64,000 nt of DNA from Streptomyces nodosus (GTDB lineage Bacteria > Actinomycetota > Actinomycetes > Streptomycetales > Streptomycetaceae): NCBI RefSeq assembly GCF_008704995.1, contig NZ_CP023747.1, positions 7,660,001 to 7,724,000 of the forward strand. The letters run 5' to 3'. This document shows, in pieces, positions 1 through 8,131 of the stretch. The stretch's first letter is position 1; each line of letters begins with the position of its first letter. The notes beneath the pieces were generated by a model. It made no database searches. It saw only the letters and a program-made list of their open reading frames with translations, and had not been told where the DNA came from. The position numbers and the translations under genes are program-made.

Positions 1-949
1 CGAGCGTGGTCTTGCCGCTGCCGCTCTCCCCGACGACGCCCAGGGTCTCCCCCCGGCGGACGGTCAGCGACACGTCGTCCACGGCGGTGAACGCCCGCTT
101 GCCGCGCCCGAATGCACGCCGCAGGCCGGCCGCCTCCAGGACGACCTCATCGGTGGCCCCGGAGGGCGTGCGCACCGCACCGATTCGCGGGACGGCGGAG
201 AGCAGTTCGCGGGTGTACGGCTGAGCGGGCGTGCCGAGCACGGTGGTGACCGGACCTTGTTCGACCATGCGCCCGTGCCGCATGACGAGCACCTCGTCGA
301 CGCTCTCGGCGGCGACCCCCACGTCGTGCGTGACGAGCAGCAGGCCCATGCCTGTCTCCTCGCGCAGCGTGTGCAGCAGGTCGAGGATCTGGGCCTGGAC
401 GGTGACATCGAGCGCGGTGGTGGGTTCGTCGGCGATCAGCAGCTGGGGCTCGCAGGCGAGGGCCATGGCGATCAGGGCGCGCTGGCGCATGCCGCCGCTG
501 AATTCGTGCGGCCGGTACCGGGACCGGCGCGCGGCGTCCGGGATGCCCACCCGGTCCAGGACTTCCACGGCACGCGCGCGTGCGGCCCGTCGTGACCCGC
601 CCGTGTGTACGCGATGGACCTCGGCGATCTGGTCGCCGATCGCGTAGTACGGGTCGAGCGAGGACAGCGGGTCCTGAAAGACCATCGCCGCCTTCGCACC
701 ACGCAGCCTGCGCAGTTCCTCGTCGGAGGCCCGCTGGACGTCGGTGCCGGCGACCTCGATCGAGCCGCCGACCCCCGCGCCCGTGCCCCGGTGCAGCCCG
801 AGCAAGGCCGAGGCGACCGTGGACTTTCCGGAGCCGGACTCGCCGACCAGCGCGAGGGCGGCGCCCCGCTCCAGCTCGAAGGTGAGCCCGTCGACGGCCC
901 GCAGATCGCCGAACTCGACGGTCAAGTCAGTGACTTGGACCAGGCTCAT
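1..949 (-). CDS. Dual-domain oligopeptide ABC transporter ATPase (3' end outside window)
   Basis: This subunit powers import of peptides or similar solutes through the two permeases encoded just upstream. The start at 949 overlaps the permease stop (ATGA). Domain 1 begins at once and has a clear Walker A (GESGSGKST, about residues 38-46). After a linker, a second complete Walker A (GESGSGKTT) lies in the same frame at the window edge, read at about positions 34-8. The gene is therefore a DppD-DppF-type fusion with two ATPases in one chain, not a single DppD. The C-terminal half lies beyond the window. The exact substrate cannot be read from the sequence. Confidence 0.88.
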   Translation of the reverse strand, partial: MSLVQVTDLTVEFGDLRAVDGLTFELERGAALALVGESGSGKSTVASALLGLHRGTGAGVGGSIEVAGTDVQRASDEELRRLRGAKAAMVFQDPLSSLDPYYAIGDQIAEVHRVHTGGSRRAARARAVEVLDRVGIPDAARRSRYRPHEFSGGMRQRALIAMALACEPQLLIADEPTTALDVTVQAQILDLLHTLREETGMGLLLVTHDVGVAAESVDEVLVMRHGRMVEQGPVTTVLGTPAQPYTRELLSAVPRIGAVRTPSGATDEVVLEAAGLRRAFGRGKRAFTAVDDVSLTVRRGETLGVVGESGSGKTTL

Positions 950-1944
950 GTCAGTACCACCCTTCGGTCGGCCAGCGCGTACAGCACATCCGCAGCGGCG
1001 TTGGCGAGGACCACGAAGAAGCCGATGACCAGGACCATGCCGACGACGACGGGCAGGTCGACCACGGTGACGGCGTGGACCAGCTCCTGGCCGATGCCGG
1101 GGAGACCGAAGAGGGTCTCGATGAGCACGGCTCCCCCCACGGAACTGCCGAGGTCGTTGGCGTTCAGGGCGATGACGGGCGCCAGCGCGCCGCGCAGCGC
1201 GTGCCGGCCGACGATCGAGCGCTCGCCGACGCCGTAGGCCCGGAAGGTGCGGACATGGTCCTCGGCGAGCGTCTCCAGCATCGACGCCCGGGTCAGCCGG
1301 GCGAAGTAGGCCGCCTCGGCGAGTGCGAGGGTGAGCCACGGCAGTACGAGGTTCCACGCCCATTGCTCGGGATCGTCGGTGAAGGGGACGTACTCGGGGA
1401 ACGGCAGCAGTTCCAGCTGCCCGCAGACCACGATCATCAGTACGAGTCCGATGACGAAGACCGGTGTGGAGATGCCCGCCAGGGTGAGTCCGGTCAGGGC
1501 GCGCTCGGTGAACCGGCCGCGCCGCCAGGCGGAGAGAACGCCGGTGCCGACGCCCAGCAGCAGCCAGAGCACCATCGCGCCGATCACCAGTGACAGGCTG
1601 ACGGGCAGCTTGGCCAGGATGATCTGGGTGACCTGCTGGTCGGTCTGGTACGAGAGTCCCAGGCACGGCGCCGAGCAGTGCCCGACGGACGTGCCGGTCG
1701 AGTAGTCCTGGCCGACGAAGATACCTTCCAGGAAGTGCCAGTACCGCACGTACAGCGGGTCGTCGAGCCTGAGCTGCCGGGCGACCTGGTGCACCTGTTC
1801 CGGCGAGCAGCGCGGGCCGCAGGTGATGTGGGCGACGTTCCCGGGAGTGACATAGAAGACGATGTAGACGATCACCGAGATGGCCAGCAGGGTGATCACC
1901 GCGCCGACCGTGCGACGCAGCGCGAATCCGGCGAAGCCGCTCAT
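946..1944 (-). CDS. Oligopeptide ABC transporter permease, DppB type
   Basis: This 332-residue inner-membrane permease is of the DppB/OppB family. It has an N-terminal membrane helix (residues about 11-33), a long extracytoplasmic loop containing two Cys-Pro/Cys-Ser stretches, and then the multi-helix BPD-transp-1 core with the EAA-like segment near residues 210-240. Its stop overlaps the ATPase start by 4 bp and its start overlaps the stop of the next permease gene, so all three are translationally coupled. Start and length fit the family. The substrate is unknown; the dipeptide/oligopeptide/nickel class is implied only by family. Confidence 0.9.
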   Translation of the reverse strand: MSGFAGFALRRTVGAVITLLAISVIVYIVFYVTPGNVAHITCGPRCSPEQVHQVARQLRLDDPLYVRYWHFLEGIFVGQDYSTGTSVGHCSAPCLGLSYQTDQQVTQIILAKLPVSLSLVIGAMVLWLLLGVGTGVLSAWRRGRFTERALTGLTLAGISTPVFVIGLVLMIVVCGQLELLPFPEYVPFTDDPEQWAWNLVLPWLTLALAEAAYFARLTRASMLETLAEDHVRTFRAYGVGERSIVGRHALRGALAPVIALNANDLGSSVGGAVLIETLFGLPGIGQELVHAVTVVDLPVVVGMVLVIGFFVVLANAAADVLYALADRRVVLT

Positions 1945-2978
1945 GACCCGGCCTCCTGCACGGCGTTCGTCTTCGCCGTCTCCGCCACGGCGTTCGCCTG
2001 CGCCTCCTGCCTGCGGCCCGTGCCGACACGCAGCCGGGAGGCCGCGCGCGGGTCGAGGGCCGTGCGGACACCGTCGCTGAGCACCGTGAGCGCGAGCACG
2101 GTCACGAACAGGGCGCCAGCCGGCAGCAGCAGATACTGCGGGGCCGCCTGATACCAGACGTTGGCGGAGGTGAGCATCTGTCCCCAGGACGGCGTCGGCG
2201 GCTTCACCCCGACGCCGAGAAAGGACAGCGAGGCCTCGATGGCGATATTGCTCGGCACCATGAGCGCGGCATAGGTGATGACCGGCGCGGCGAGGCCGGG
2301 CAACAGCTCCCGGCGGGCGATCCGCCAGGTGCTCCAGCCACTGAGCCGCGCGGCGGCCACATGGTCGAGGTTCTTGAGGGAGAGCGTTGCCGCGCGCGCG
2401 ATCTTGCCGATGGTGCCCCAGGCGACGAAGCCGATGATCAGGGACACCAGGACCGGCCTGGGGAAACCGCTGGGCACGACGGCCAGCAGCGCCAGAGCCA
2501 TGATGATCAACGGCATGGCCACGATGATGTCGGTGGCCCTGCTCAGCAGTTGATCGACCCAGCGGTTGCCGAGCGCGGCCGTGACGCCCACGACGACACC
2601 GAGGACGACCTGCACGGTGGTCGCCGCCAGCGCGACGCCCAGGGAGACCCGGGCACCGTGGACGAGCCGCGCGAACAGGTCCCGTCCGGTCTGGGGTTCG
2701 ACGCCGAGCCAGTGGTCGGAGCTGATACCGCTGAGGGAGCCGATCGGCACGCCACCGCGCGCCGAGTCCACCAGGGCGGAGTGGTAGGTGGTCGGGTCCT
2801 GGCCCTCCAGCGCGGTGAGCAGCGGCGCCGCGAGCGCGACCAGGACCAGCAGTGCGACGGTCCCCGCCGCGACCATGGCGGCCCGCTGCGCACGCAGCCG
2901 CCGCCAGAACTGACGGGCCCCCGAAGCCCCCGAGGCGGGCGCCTCGGAGGCCTGGGTGGCGACAAGTGCCTTGCTCAC
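1941..2978 (-). CDS. Oligopeptide ABC transporter permease, DppC type
   Basis: This 345-residue partner of the DppB-type permease has a cytoplasmic N-terminus, a first helix at about residues 35-52, a periplasmic loop and a BPD-transp-1 core with the usual DppC pattern (ARLSGWSTWRIARRELLPG region, EASLSFLGVGVKPP region). It overlaps the dppB-type gene by 4 bp and starts 4 bp after the binding-protein stop, so the operon order is binding protein, dppC-like, dppB-like, fused ATPase. An Ala-rich C-terminal tail beyond about residue 315 is not part of the family core. Confidence 0.9.
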   Translation of the reverse strand: MSKALVATQASEAPASGASGARQFWRRLRAQRAAMVAAGTVALLVLVALAAPLLTALEGQDPTTYHSALVDSARGGVPIGSLSGISSDHWLGVEPQTGRDLFARLVHGARVSLGVALAATTVQVVLGVVVGVTAALGNRWVDQLLSRATDIIVAMPLIIMALALLAVVPSGFPRPVLVSLIIGFVAWGTIGKIARAATLSLKNLDHVAAARLSGWSTWRIARRELLPGLAAPVITYAALMVPSNIAIEASLSFLGVGVKPPTPSWGQMLTSANVWYQAAPQYLLLPAGALFVTVLALTVLSDGVRTALDPRAASRLRVGTGRRQEAQANAVAETAKTNAVQEAGS

Positions 2979-2982
2979 GGCG

Positions 2983-4701
2983 CTACTTCACCGCGACCTG
3001 GGAGATGTCCAGGACACCGGTCCAGTCGCTGATCACGACGTTCCTGATGCCCTTGCCGACCAGTCGCTTGTAGACGGGGTGGAACAGCGGCACGGTCAGG
3101 GCCTGCGCGCCGATCTTCTCGTCCAGCGCACCCCATCGCCCGGCAGCGGCGTCAAGATCGGTCAACTTGTTGATCGCGTCGATCTCCTCGTTGACCGATG
3201 TGGCGTCGAGCTGGGCCGTGTTGAAGTTCGCACCGTCCTTGACGATCTGCCGGCCGTCGAAGATCGGGGCGAGGAAGGGACCGCCGGAGGGCCAGTCGGC
3301 ACCCCATGCGGAGAGGAAGAAGCCGGGCTCGGTCTTCACGTTGTAGACCGTGTCGGAGTAGTTGTTGTCCTCAAGCCCCTGGAGCTTGACCGTGATGCCG
3401 GCCTTTTTGAGGGCGTCCTGGACCGCGGTCGCGATCTCCGGGCTGGTCCTGAAGTTCTGGGCGTTGTTGTGGGTCAGTGTGACGGTGAGCCCGTTCGGGT
3501 AACCCGCCTCCTTCAACAGCTCCTTGGCCTTGGCCGCATTGCCGGTGGCTCCGGCCGGAAAGAGGTCGTACCCCGTGAAGCCGAAGGACTTCTGGTTCGG
3601 CAGGAAGGTGGTGGCGGCCTCGGCGAGCGCACTGCCGCCCGCCGCGTTGATCACGGACGACCGGTCGACGGCGTACGAGATCGCCTGCCGCACCTTGGGG
3701 TTGTCGAACGGCTTCACCTTCGGGTTGAAGGCGACGTAGTTCGTGTAGCCGAAGTGCCCGGTGCCGACGCGCGAGGCGAGTTCCTTGTCGCCCGTCACCT
3801 TGGCGAGTTCGGCCGGGCCGAGGTTGGTGTCCGTGGTGACCGCGGCCGCGTCCGTGCCCTGGGACGCCGACAGCCGCTGGTTGATCACCGACGAGTCCAG
3901 CCCGGACTTGACGTCGATGGTGTCGGGATAGGCCTTGCGCTCGGCGTCCGTCGCGGCGGACCAGTGCGTGTTGCGCTCCAGGACGAGGTGCTCACCGTCG
4001 TTCTCGTTCTTCACGACCTTGTAGGGGCCGGACGAGATCGGGTGCTGCTCGTACCTGGTACCGGTGTCCTTGTCCTTCGGGACCGGCGCGAACTGCGTCT
4101 GCGTGGCCAGATACGGGAACTCGCCCTCGGGCTTGTCGAGATGGAAGACGATGGTGCGGTCGTCCGGCGTCTCGATCGCCGAGAGCCCCTTCTTGTCCTT
4201 GTACGGCCCCTGGTAGTCCGCCGCGCCGACCAGCCAGTCCCGCAAGTAGGGCGCACCGCCGGAGAGTTCGGGGGCGAAGGACCGCTCGATGCCGTACTTG
4301 ATGTCGGCGGACGTGATCGGGGTGCCGTCCTCGTACTTCAGGCCAGTCTTCAAGGTGTACGTCCAGACGGTCGCGTTCTTGTCGGGACGCCCGGTGTCGG
4401 TGGCCAGGTCGGGGACGACCTTCGTACCGGCAGCGCCGTTCTCGCGGTTGCGGGTGGTGAGCGTGCGGAACACCAGCGAGGGCACATTGCCGCCGCCGGA
4501 GGTGTACAGACGAGCCGGGTCGAAGTTCGACTGCGGAGCAGAGTTCAGGACGGTGAGTGTGCCGCCCTTGTGCGGCGTGGAGTCGCCACCGGAGCCGTTG
4601 GCATCGTTGTCCTTCGGCCCGCAGGCGGCTGCGCCCGCTGCCACGACCAGGGTCAGCGAAACGTACGCCGCGCGGGCGCTGTTTACGGACGGTTGACGCA
4701 T
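2983..4701 (-). CDS. Peptide-binding lipoprotein of ABC importer (SBP family 5)
   Basis: This 572-residue extracellular solute-binding protein delivers substrate to the DppB/DppC pair downstream. It has a lipoprotein signal with Cys27 (AAACG), a Gly/Ser/Asp-rich tether, and then the SBP_bac_5 fold with typical landmarks: GGTLTVLN, the DIKYGIERSF region, and VRQAISYAVDRSSV near the middle. GAGAGG lies upstream of the ATG. It is the first large gene of the leftward operon. The 174 bp before it separate it from the Cys-containing leader ORF at 4876-4968. Confidence 0.92.
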   Translation of the reverse strand: MRQPSVNSARAAYVSLTLVVAAGAAACGPKDNDANGSGGDSTPHKGGTLTVLNSAPQSNFDPARLYTSGGGNVPSLVFRTLTTRNRENGAAGTKVVPDLATDTGRPDKNATVWTYTLKTGLKYEDGTPITSADIKYGIERSFAPELSGGAPYLRDWLVGAADYQGPYKDKKGLSAIETPDDRTIVFHLDKPEGEFPYLATQTQFAPVPKDKDTGTRYEQHPISSGPYKVVKNENDGEHLVLERNTHWSAATDAERKAYPDTIDVKSGLDSSVINQRLSASQGTDAAAVTTDTNLGPAELAKVTGDKELASRVGTGHFGYTNYVAFNPKVKPFDNPKVRQAISYAVDRSSVINAAGGSALAEAATTFLPNQKSFGFTGYDLFPAGATGNAAKAKELLKEAGYPNGLTVTLTHNNAQNFRTSPEIATAVQDALKKAGITVKLQGLEDNNYSDTVYNVKTEPGFFLSAWGADWPSGGPFLAPIFDGRQIVKDGANFNTAQLDATSVNEEIDAINKLTDLDAAAGRWGALDEKIGAQALTVPLFHPVYKRLVGKGIRNVVISDWTGVLDISQVAVK

Positions 4702-4875
4702 CGGAATGACGACCTCTCGGAAAGGGGAGTCTCGGTTGACGAGACGGATTGACGAGGAGCGAGACGAAAAGAGACAGACGTCCGCCCGGGCGTCGGGTCG
4801 TCGGGTCGTCGAAAGAGCCTGACCGAAGTCACGCGGGAGAAGAGAGATCGCGACGCGACCGCCCGTGGGCGGGTG

Positions 4876-4968
4876 TCAGCGACAGTGAACGTCGGCCACG
4901 CAGAGCGCGGTCACGCCGATGAGCGCCAGCTCGATGGCGGCGCGCGGGGAGGCGTGAAGGGACGACAT
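4876..4968 (-). CDS. Candidate regulatory leader peptide, 30 aa, Cys-containing
   Basis: A 30-codon ORF precedes the peptide importer operon and ends in ALCVADVHCR. No Shine-Dalgarno sequence precedes it. Instead a near-consensus promoter ends 6 nt before its ATG, so the mRNA is probably leaderless at this ORF. The position (first ORF on the importer transcript) and the two C-terminal Cys codons resemble short leader peptides that actinobacteria place before nutrient transport genes. It was not given as a longer ORF by size; support is positional and compositional, so confidence is moderate. Confidence 0.5.
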   Translation of the reverse strand: MSSLHASPRAAIELALIGVTALCVADVHCR

Positions 4969-4974
4969 GCCAGA

Positions 4975-5003
4975 AATATGAAGGAACTTTCTGCGCATGT
5001 CAA
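4975..5003 (-). promoter_or_regulatory. Predicted housekeeping-type promoter of the peptide importer operon
   Basis: On the minus strand, TTGACA (4998-5003) is followed after exactly 17 nt by CATATT (4975-4980). The expected transcription start falls on the A of the leader-peptide ATG at 4968, which predicts a leaderless transcript. Confidence 0.6.
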
Positions 5004-5004
5004 T

Positions 5005-5020
5005 GTGACGCCTGCGTCAC
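5005..5020. promoter_or_regulatory. Perfect 16-bp palindrome upstream of the -35 box
   Basis: GTGACGCCTGCGTCAC has two 7-bp arms and a 2-bp centre. It sits directly upstream of the predicted -35 element of the importer operon, a position typical of an activator site or of a repressor contacting the promoter edge. No regulator gene is adjacent. Confidence 0.5.
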
Positions 5021-5294
5021 GTGTCAACTCCCCGGACACAGCCAGGGGTTGGGCAGAAGGTGCCGGTCGCGGTCGACGCGCAGGGTATCTCGGATGCGGG
5101 GACCAGTTGGGGCGGACATGCTGGTGAAGGCCAGGAGGCGAGCGGTATTCCGTTCGTAGGGGCGGAGCCGTTGCCCCGAGCACATCACCCACCCACGTCG
5201 AGCGGCACAGAATTTCGTCCGCCGTTCGTAGGCCGTCCCCCTCAATGATGGAGTCCTGTTCGGGCGGGGCCGGGACCGTCAGGTCGCCCTGCCC
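5021..5294. other. Intergenic, no gene seen
   Basis: Together with the promoter region this makes a gap of about 325 bp between divergent transcription units. Beyond the palindrome and promoter noted above I see no supported gene. Short ORFs on both strands lack ribosome sites and recognisable protein features. The ATG of the next gene at 5295 has only a weak upstream purine run. Confidence 0.5.
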
Positions 5295-6746
5295 ATGACA
5301 AAGTCAGGACGGATCTCTGTGACCGCATCGATCGCTCGCCGTCGGCGTCGTGTTCTCACCCGCTTGCTCGTGGCCGGACCGCTGCTGGTCGCGGGCGCCC
5401 TGACCGGTGTGCCCTCAGCGCACGCGGCTGCGGCCGACGACATCCGCATCAACGAGGTGGTGACCAGCGACGAGGTCAATGACTCGATCGAGCTCTTCAA
5501 CAAGGGCACCGCCACGATCGACGTCTCGGGCTGGATCCTCAAGGACGACGACAACGACCACAAGTACAAGATCGCTTCCGGGACCACGCTGAGTCCGGGC
5601 GGGTACCGGGCGTTCGACATCCACAACGAGTTCGGCCTGGGCTCCGACGACAAGGCCCGTCTCTACCTCGCGGACGGCAAGACCCTGGTGGACAGCTTCT
5701 CCTGGAGCAAGCACTCCGATCCGTCCTGGTCGCGCTGTCCCGACGGCACCGGCGAGTTCAAGCAGGCGACGGCCGTCACCCTCGGCGGCCCCAACGCCTG
5801 CGGCACCACCGGCGGTGGTCCGACGACCCCGGTGGCGTGGCCCGGCAGCGGCAGTGTGTCGACCGCGGATGCCGCCAATGTGTTCGGTCAGGACCTCAGC
5901 GGCCTCTACCAGGAGGGCAACGTGCTGTGGGGCGCGCAGAACAGCGGCAAGCTGTGGCGCCTGGTGCGTGACGGCTCCGGCGGCTGGAAGCCGGATACGA
6001 CCGGCAACTGGTCCTCCGGCAGGACCCTGCGCTTCCCCGGCGGCTCCGGCAGCCCCGACAGTGAGGGCGTCACCCTCACCGGCTCCGGCTCGGCCGGCGG
6101 GGTGTTCATCGCCAGTGAGCGCAACGGCGATGCCTCGGGCACCAGCCGTCTGTCGGTGCTGAAGTACGACGTCGCTGCCGGCGGTTCGTCGCTGACCGCC
6201 ACCACGGAATGGAACCTCACTTCCGACCTGCCCAAGACCGACCCCAATCTTGGATTCGAAGGGATCACCTGGATCCCCGACGCCTACCTCACCGGCGCCG
6301 GCCTCAAGGACGCCTCCACCGGTGCGGCCTACGCCCCGGCCCGCTACAGCGCCCACAGCGGTGGCGTGTTCTTCGTCGCCGTCGAGGGCACCGGCATGAT
6401 CTACGGATACGTCCTCACCGACTCCGGTTCGTACACCCGCGTCGCCTCCTTCAGCAGCGGCATGTCCGGCGTGATGGAACTGCAGTGGGAACCGCAGGCC
6501 ACCCGACTGTGGGCGGTCTGCGACGACACCTGCAACGGCCAGCACCGCACCCTGAAGATCGACACCACCGGCGCCTTCACCACGAGCGCGGTCTACAACC
6601 GTCCCAGCGGCATGCCCAACTACAACAACGAGGGCTTCTCCCTCGCCGGCGCCGACGAATGTGTGGCCGGTTCCAAGCCGGTCTACTGGGCCGACGACAG
6701 CAACGACGGCGGTCACGCCTTGCGCAAGGGCACCATCACCTGCTGA
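5295..6746 (+). CDS. Secreted lamin-tail-domain / beta-propeller protein
   Basis: This 483-residue exported protein has an Arg-rich n-region, a hydrophobic core and an AHA-type cleavage site near residue 35. Residues about 39-145 form a lamin tail domain (IRINEVVTSDEV opening, GWILKDDDNDHKYKI, later SWSRCPDGTGEF and the GGPNACG close). A Gly/Thr/Pro linker follows. The remaining about 310 residues look like a beta-propeller of the esterase-like/phytase-like kind seen in other secreted actinobacterial LTD proteins. The role is unknown; an extracellular binding or nuclease-associated role is conceivable but not shown. Confidence 0.8.
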   Translation: MTKSGRISVTASIARRRRRVLTRLLVAGPLLVAGALTGVPSAHAAAADDIRINEVVTSDEVNDSIELFNKGTATIDVSGWILKDDDNDHKYKIASGTTLSPGGYRAFDIHNEFGLGSDDKARLYLADGKTLVDSFSWSKHSDPSWSRCPDGTGEFKQATAVTLGGPNACGTTGGGPTTPVAWPGSGSVSTADAANVFGQDLSGLYQEGNVLWGAQNSGKLWRLVRDGSGGWKPDTTGNWSSGRTLRFPGGSGSPDSEGVTLTGSGSAGGVFIASERNGDASGTSRLSVLKYDVAAGGSSLTATTEWNLTSDLPKTDPNLGFEGITWIPDAYLTGAGLKDASTGAAYAPARYSAHSGGVFFVAVEGTGMIYGYVLTDSGSYTRVASFSSGMSGVMELQWEPQATRLWAVCDDTCNGQHRTLKIDTTGAFTTSAVYNRPSGMPNYNNEGFSLAGADECVAGSKPVYWADDSNDGGHALRKGTITC

Positions 6747-6931
6747 TCAGGCACCGCACTCCACAGCATCCTGGAGGCGGTCGGCGGTGACCTCCCGCCG
6801 CGCGGTCCCGCCGCCCGCCGCCCAGGCCGTGACGAACACAACTGTCGGCCCCGCCCCGGGCCGAGACCACCGGCATATCGACTCCCGAACTCGCCGCCGG
6901 AACCAACCAGCCGACCTCCCCGCTAGGGCCG

Positions 6932-7879
6932 TCAGGGGTGAGCGGTCAGGTAGCCGCCCATGGAGGTGAAGTACTGGGTGGCGGGCAACTCCCGTCCGTC
7001 CTCGGTCCGTACACGTGTGATGGCGAGGCCGTGGTTGCGCCCCGTGCGGGCGTCGGCTCCCGCGACGATCACCACGCCGTCGCCCTCGCGGTAGAAGATG
7101 CGGCCGGGCGTGCCGCCGTACCGCCCCTCGGAGACGAAGGCGCTGAGCACCTCGAGCCGCTTGCCCTTGTGGTGGGTGAAGGCGCTGGGGTACGGCTCGG
7201 ACTGCGCGCGGACGAGGCGCTCCAGGTCCTGGGCCGGCCAGGTCCAGTCGATGCGGCTGTCGTCGATGGAGCGTTTGTGGAAGAAGCTCGCCCGGGAGCG
7301 GTCCTGCCGGGTGAAGTCGGTCCGCCCGGCGGCGATGAGGTCGAGCGCCCCGATGGTGACCGGGGCGATGAGGTCGACCGTCTTGTGGAACAGGTCGGTG
7401 GCCGTGTCCGTCGGGCCGACCGGTACCGCCTCCTGCCGGACGATGTCGCCCGCGTCGAGCTCCTCGTCCATCATGTGCGCGGTGACGCCCACTTCGGGCT
7501 CCCCGTTGATCAGTGCCCAGATCAGCGGCGAGAAACCCGCGTACTTCGGCAGCAGCGAGTCGTGCACGTTCAGCGTGCCGTGGCGCGGCAGGCCGAAGAC
7601 GCGCGGGGGGATCCAGGTACGCCAGTTGTTGGCCACGATGATGTCCGGGTCGGCCTCCTTGAGGCGCTCGAACAGCTCGTCGTCGTCCGGCCGGTTGCGG
7701 AGCACGACCGGTACGCCGTTGTCCTCGGCGAGGTCGGCGACCGAGTCGCTCCAGATCTTCTCGTAGACGTGCTCGCTCTTGGGGTGTGTCACGACCAGGA
7801 CCACGTCGTGCTCGGAGTCCAGGAGGGCTTGGAGGGTGCGGTGCCCCCAGGTCTGGTAACCGAACATGACGACCCGCAT
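6932..7879 (-). CDS. cchA: N5-hydroxyornithine formyltransferase, coelichelin pathway
   Basis: This 315-residue enzyme is expected to transfer a formyl group from 10-formyl-tetrahydrofolate to N5-hydroxy-ornithine, making the hydroxamate building block used by the NRPS. The formyltransferase core is clear: the catalytic Asn104 and His106 lie in the NVHDSLLP motif, and the conserved acidic residue lies in EELDAGDI (about 139-146). The methionyl-tRNA-formyltransferase-like C-terminal domain follows. GAGGAGG sits just upstream of the ATG. The gene is divergent from cchB, sharing an intergenic region with two iron boxes. Identity rests on the motif and on complete synteny with the coelichelin cluster. 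Confidence 0.9.
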   Translation of the reverse strand: MRVVMFGYQTWGHRTLQALLDSEHDVVLVVTHPKSEHVYEKIWSDSVADLAEDNGVPVVLRNRPDDDELFERLKEADPDIIVANNWRTWIPPRVFGLPRHGTLNVHDSLLPKYAGFSPLIWALINGEPEVGVTAHMMDEELDAGDIVRQEAVPVGPTDTATDLFHKTVDLIAPVTIGALDLIAAGRTDFTRQDRSRASFFHKRSIDDSRIDWTWPAQDLERLVRAQSEPYPSAFTHHKGKRLEVLSAFVSEGRYGGTPGRIFYREGDGVVIVAGADARTGRNHGLAITRVRTEDGRELPATQYFTSMGGYLTAHP

Positions 7880-7915
7880 GGGGTTCCTCCTCAGCTCCGG
7901 GAATGGCGTGGCCAG

Positions 7916-7934
7916 TAAAGCAAGGCTTACCTAA
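7916..7934. promoter_or_regulatory. Iron box (DmdR/IdeR-type) before cchA
   Basis: TAAAGCAAGGCTTACCTAA is an imperfect match to the 19-bp actinobacterial iron box. It lies 36 bp upstream of the cchA ATG. Its left half is the weakest of the six boxes in this window. Confidence 0.65.
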
Positions 7935-8010
7935 GTGGTCAACGGGGCCCAGGGGGAGTGGAGTTGATGATCCATTCCCGGCACTTCCGTACTGGACAGC
8001 CCTTGCGAGA

Positions 8011-8029
8011 TGAGCTTAGCCTTGCCTAA
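8011..8029. promoter_or_regulatory. Iron box before cchB
   Basis: TGAGCTTAGCCTTGCCTAA matches the reverse-orientation iron-box consensus well in the right half and centre. It lies about 100 bp upstream of the cchB start and should place the cchB-led operon under DmdR-type iron repression. Confidence 0.72.
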
Positions 8030-8131
8030 GTTCGGGTCGCGCCTCCTTGGCGTGCCCCACGTCCGTACTTCCCGATGCTCGACCAGCGGTTGCGTGTCTC
8101 GCACGTGCGCCGCCCGCACGATGGGAGTGAC

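Noticed and set aside
2956..4752. 598-codon plus-strand frame opposite the peptide-binding lipoprotein gene
   Set aside because: Val/Arg/Gly-rich shadow composition, no start signal, and the opposite strand is a complete SBP family 5 lipoprotein.
4785..4810. Short tandem repeats of GTCGGGTC type before the binding-protein gene
   Set aside because: Only two to three imperfect 9-bp units; looks like slippage rather than a regulatory array or CRISPR.
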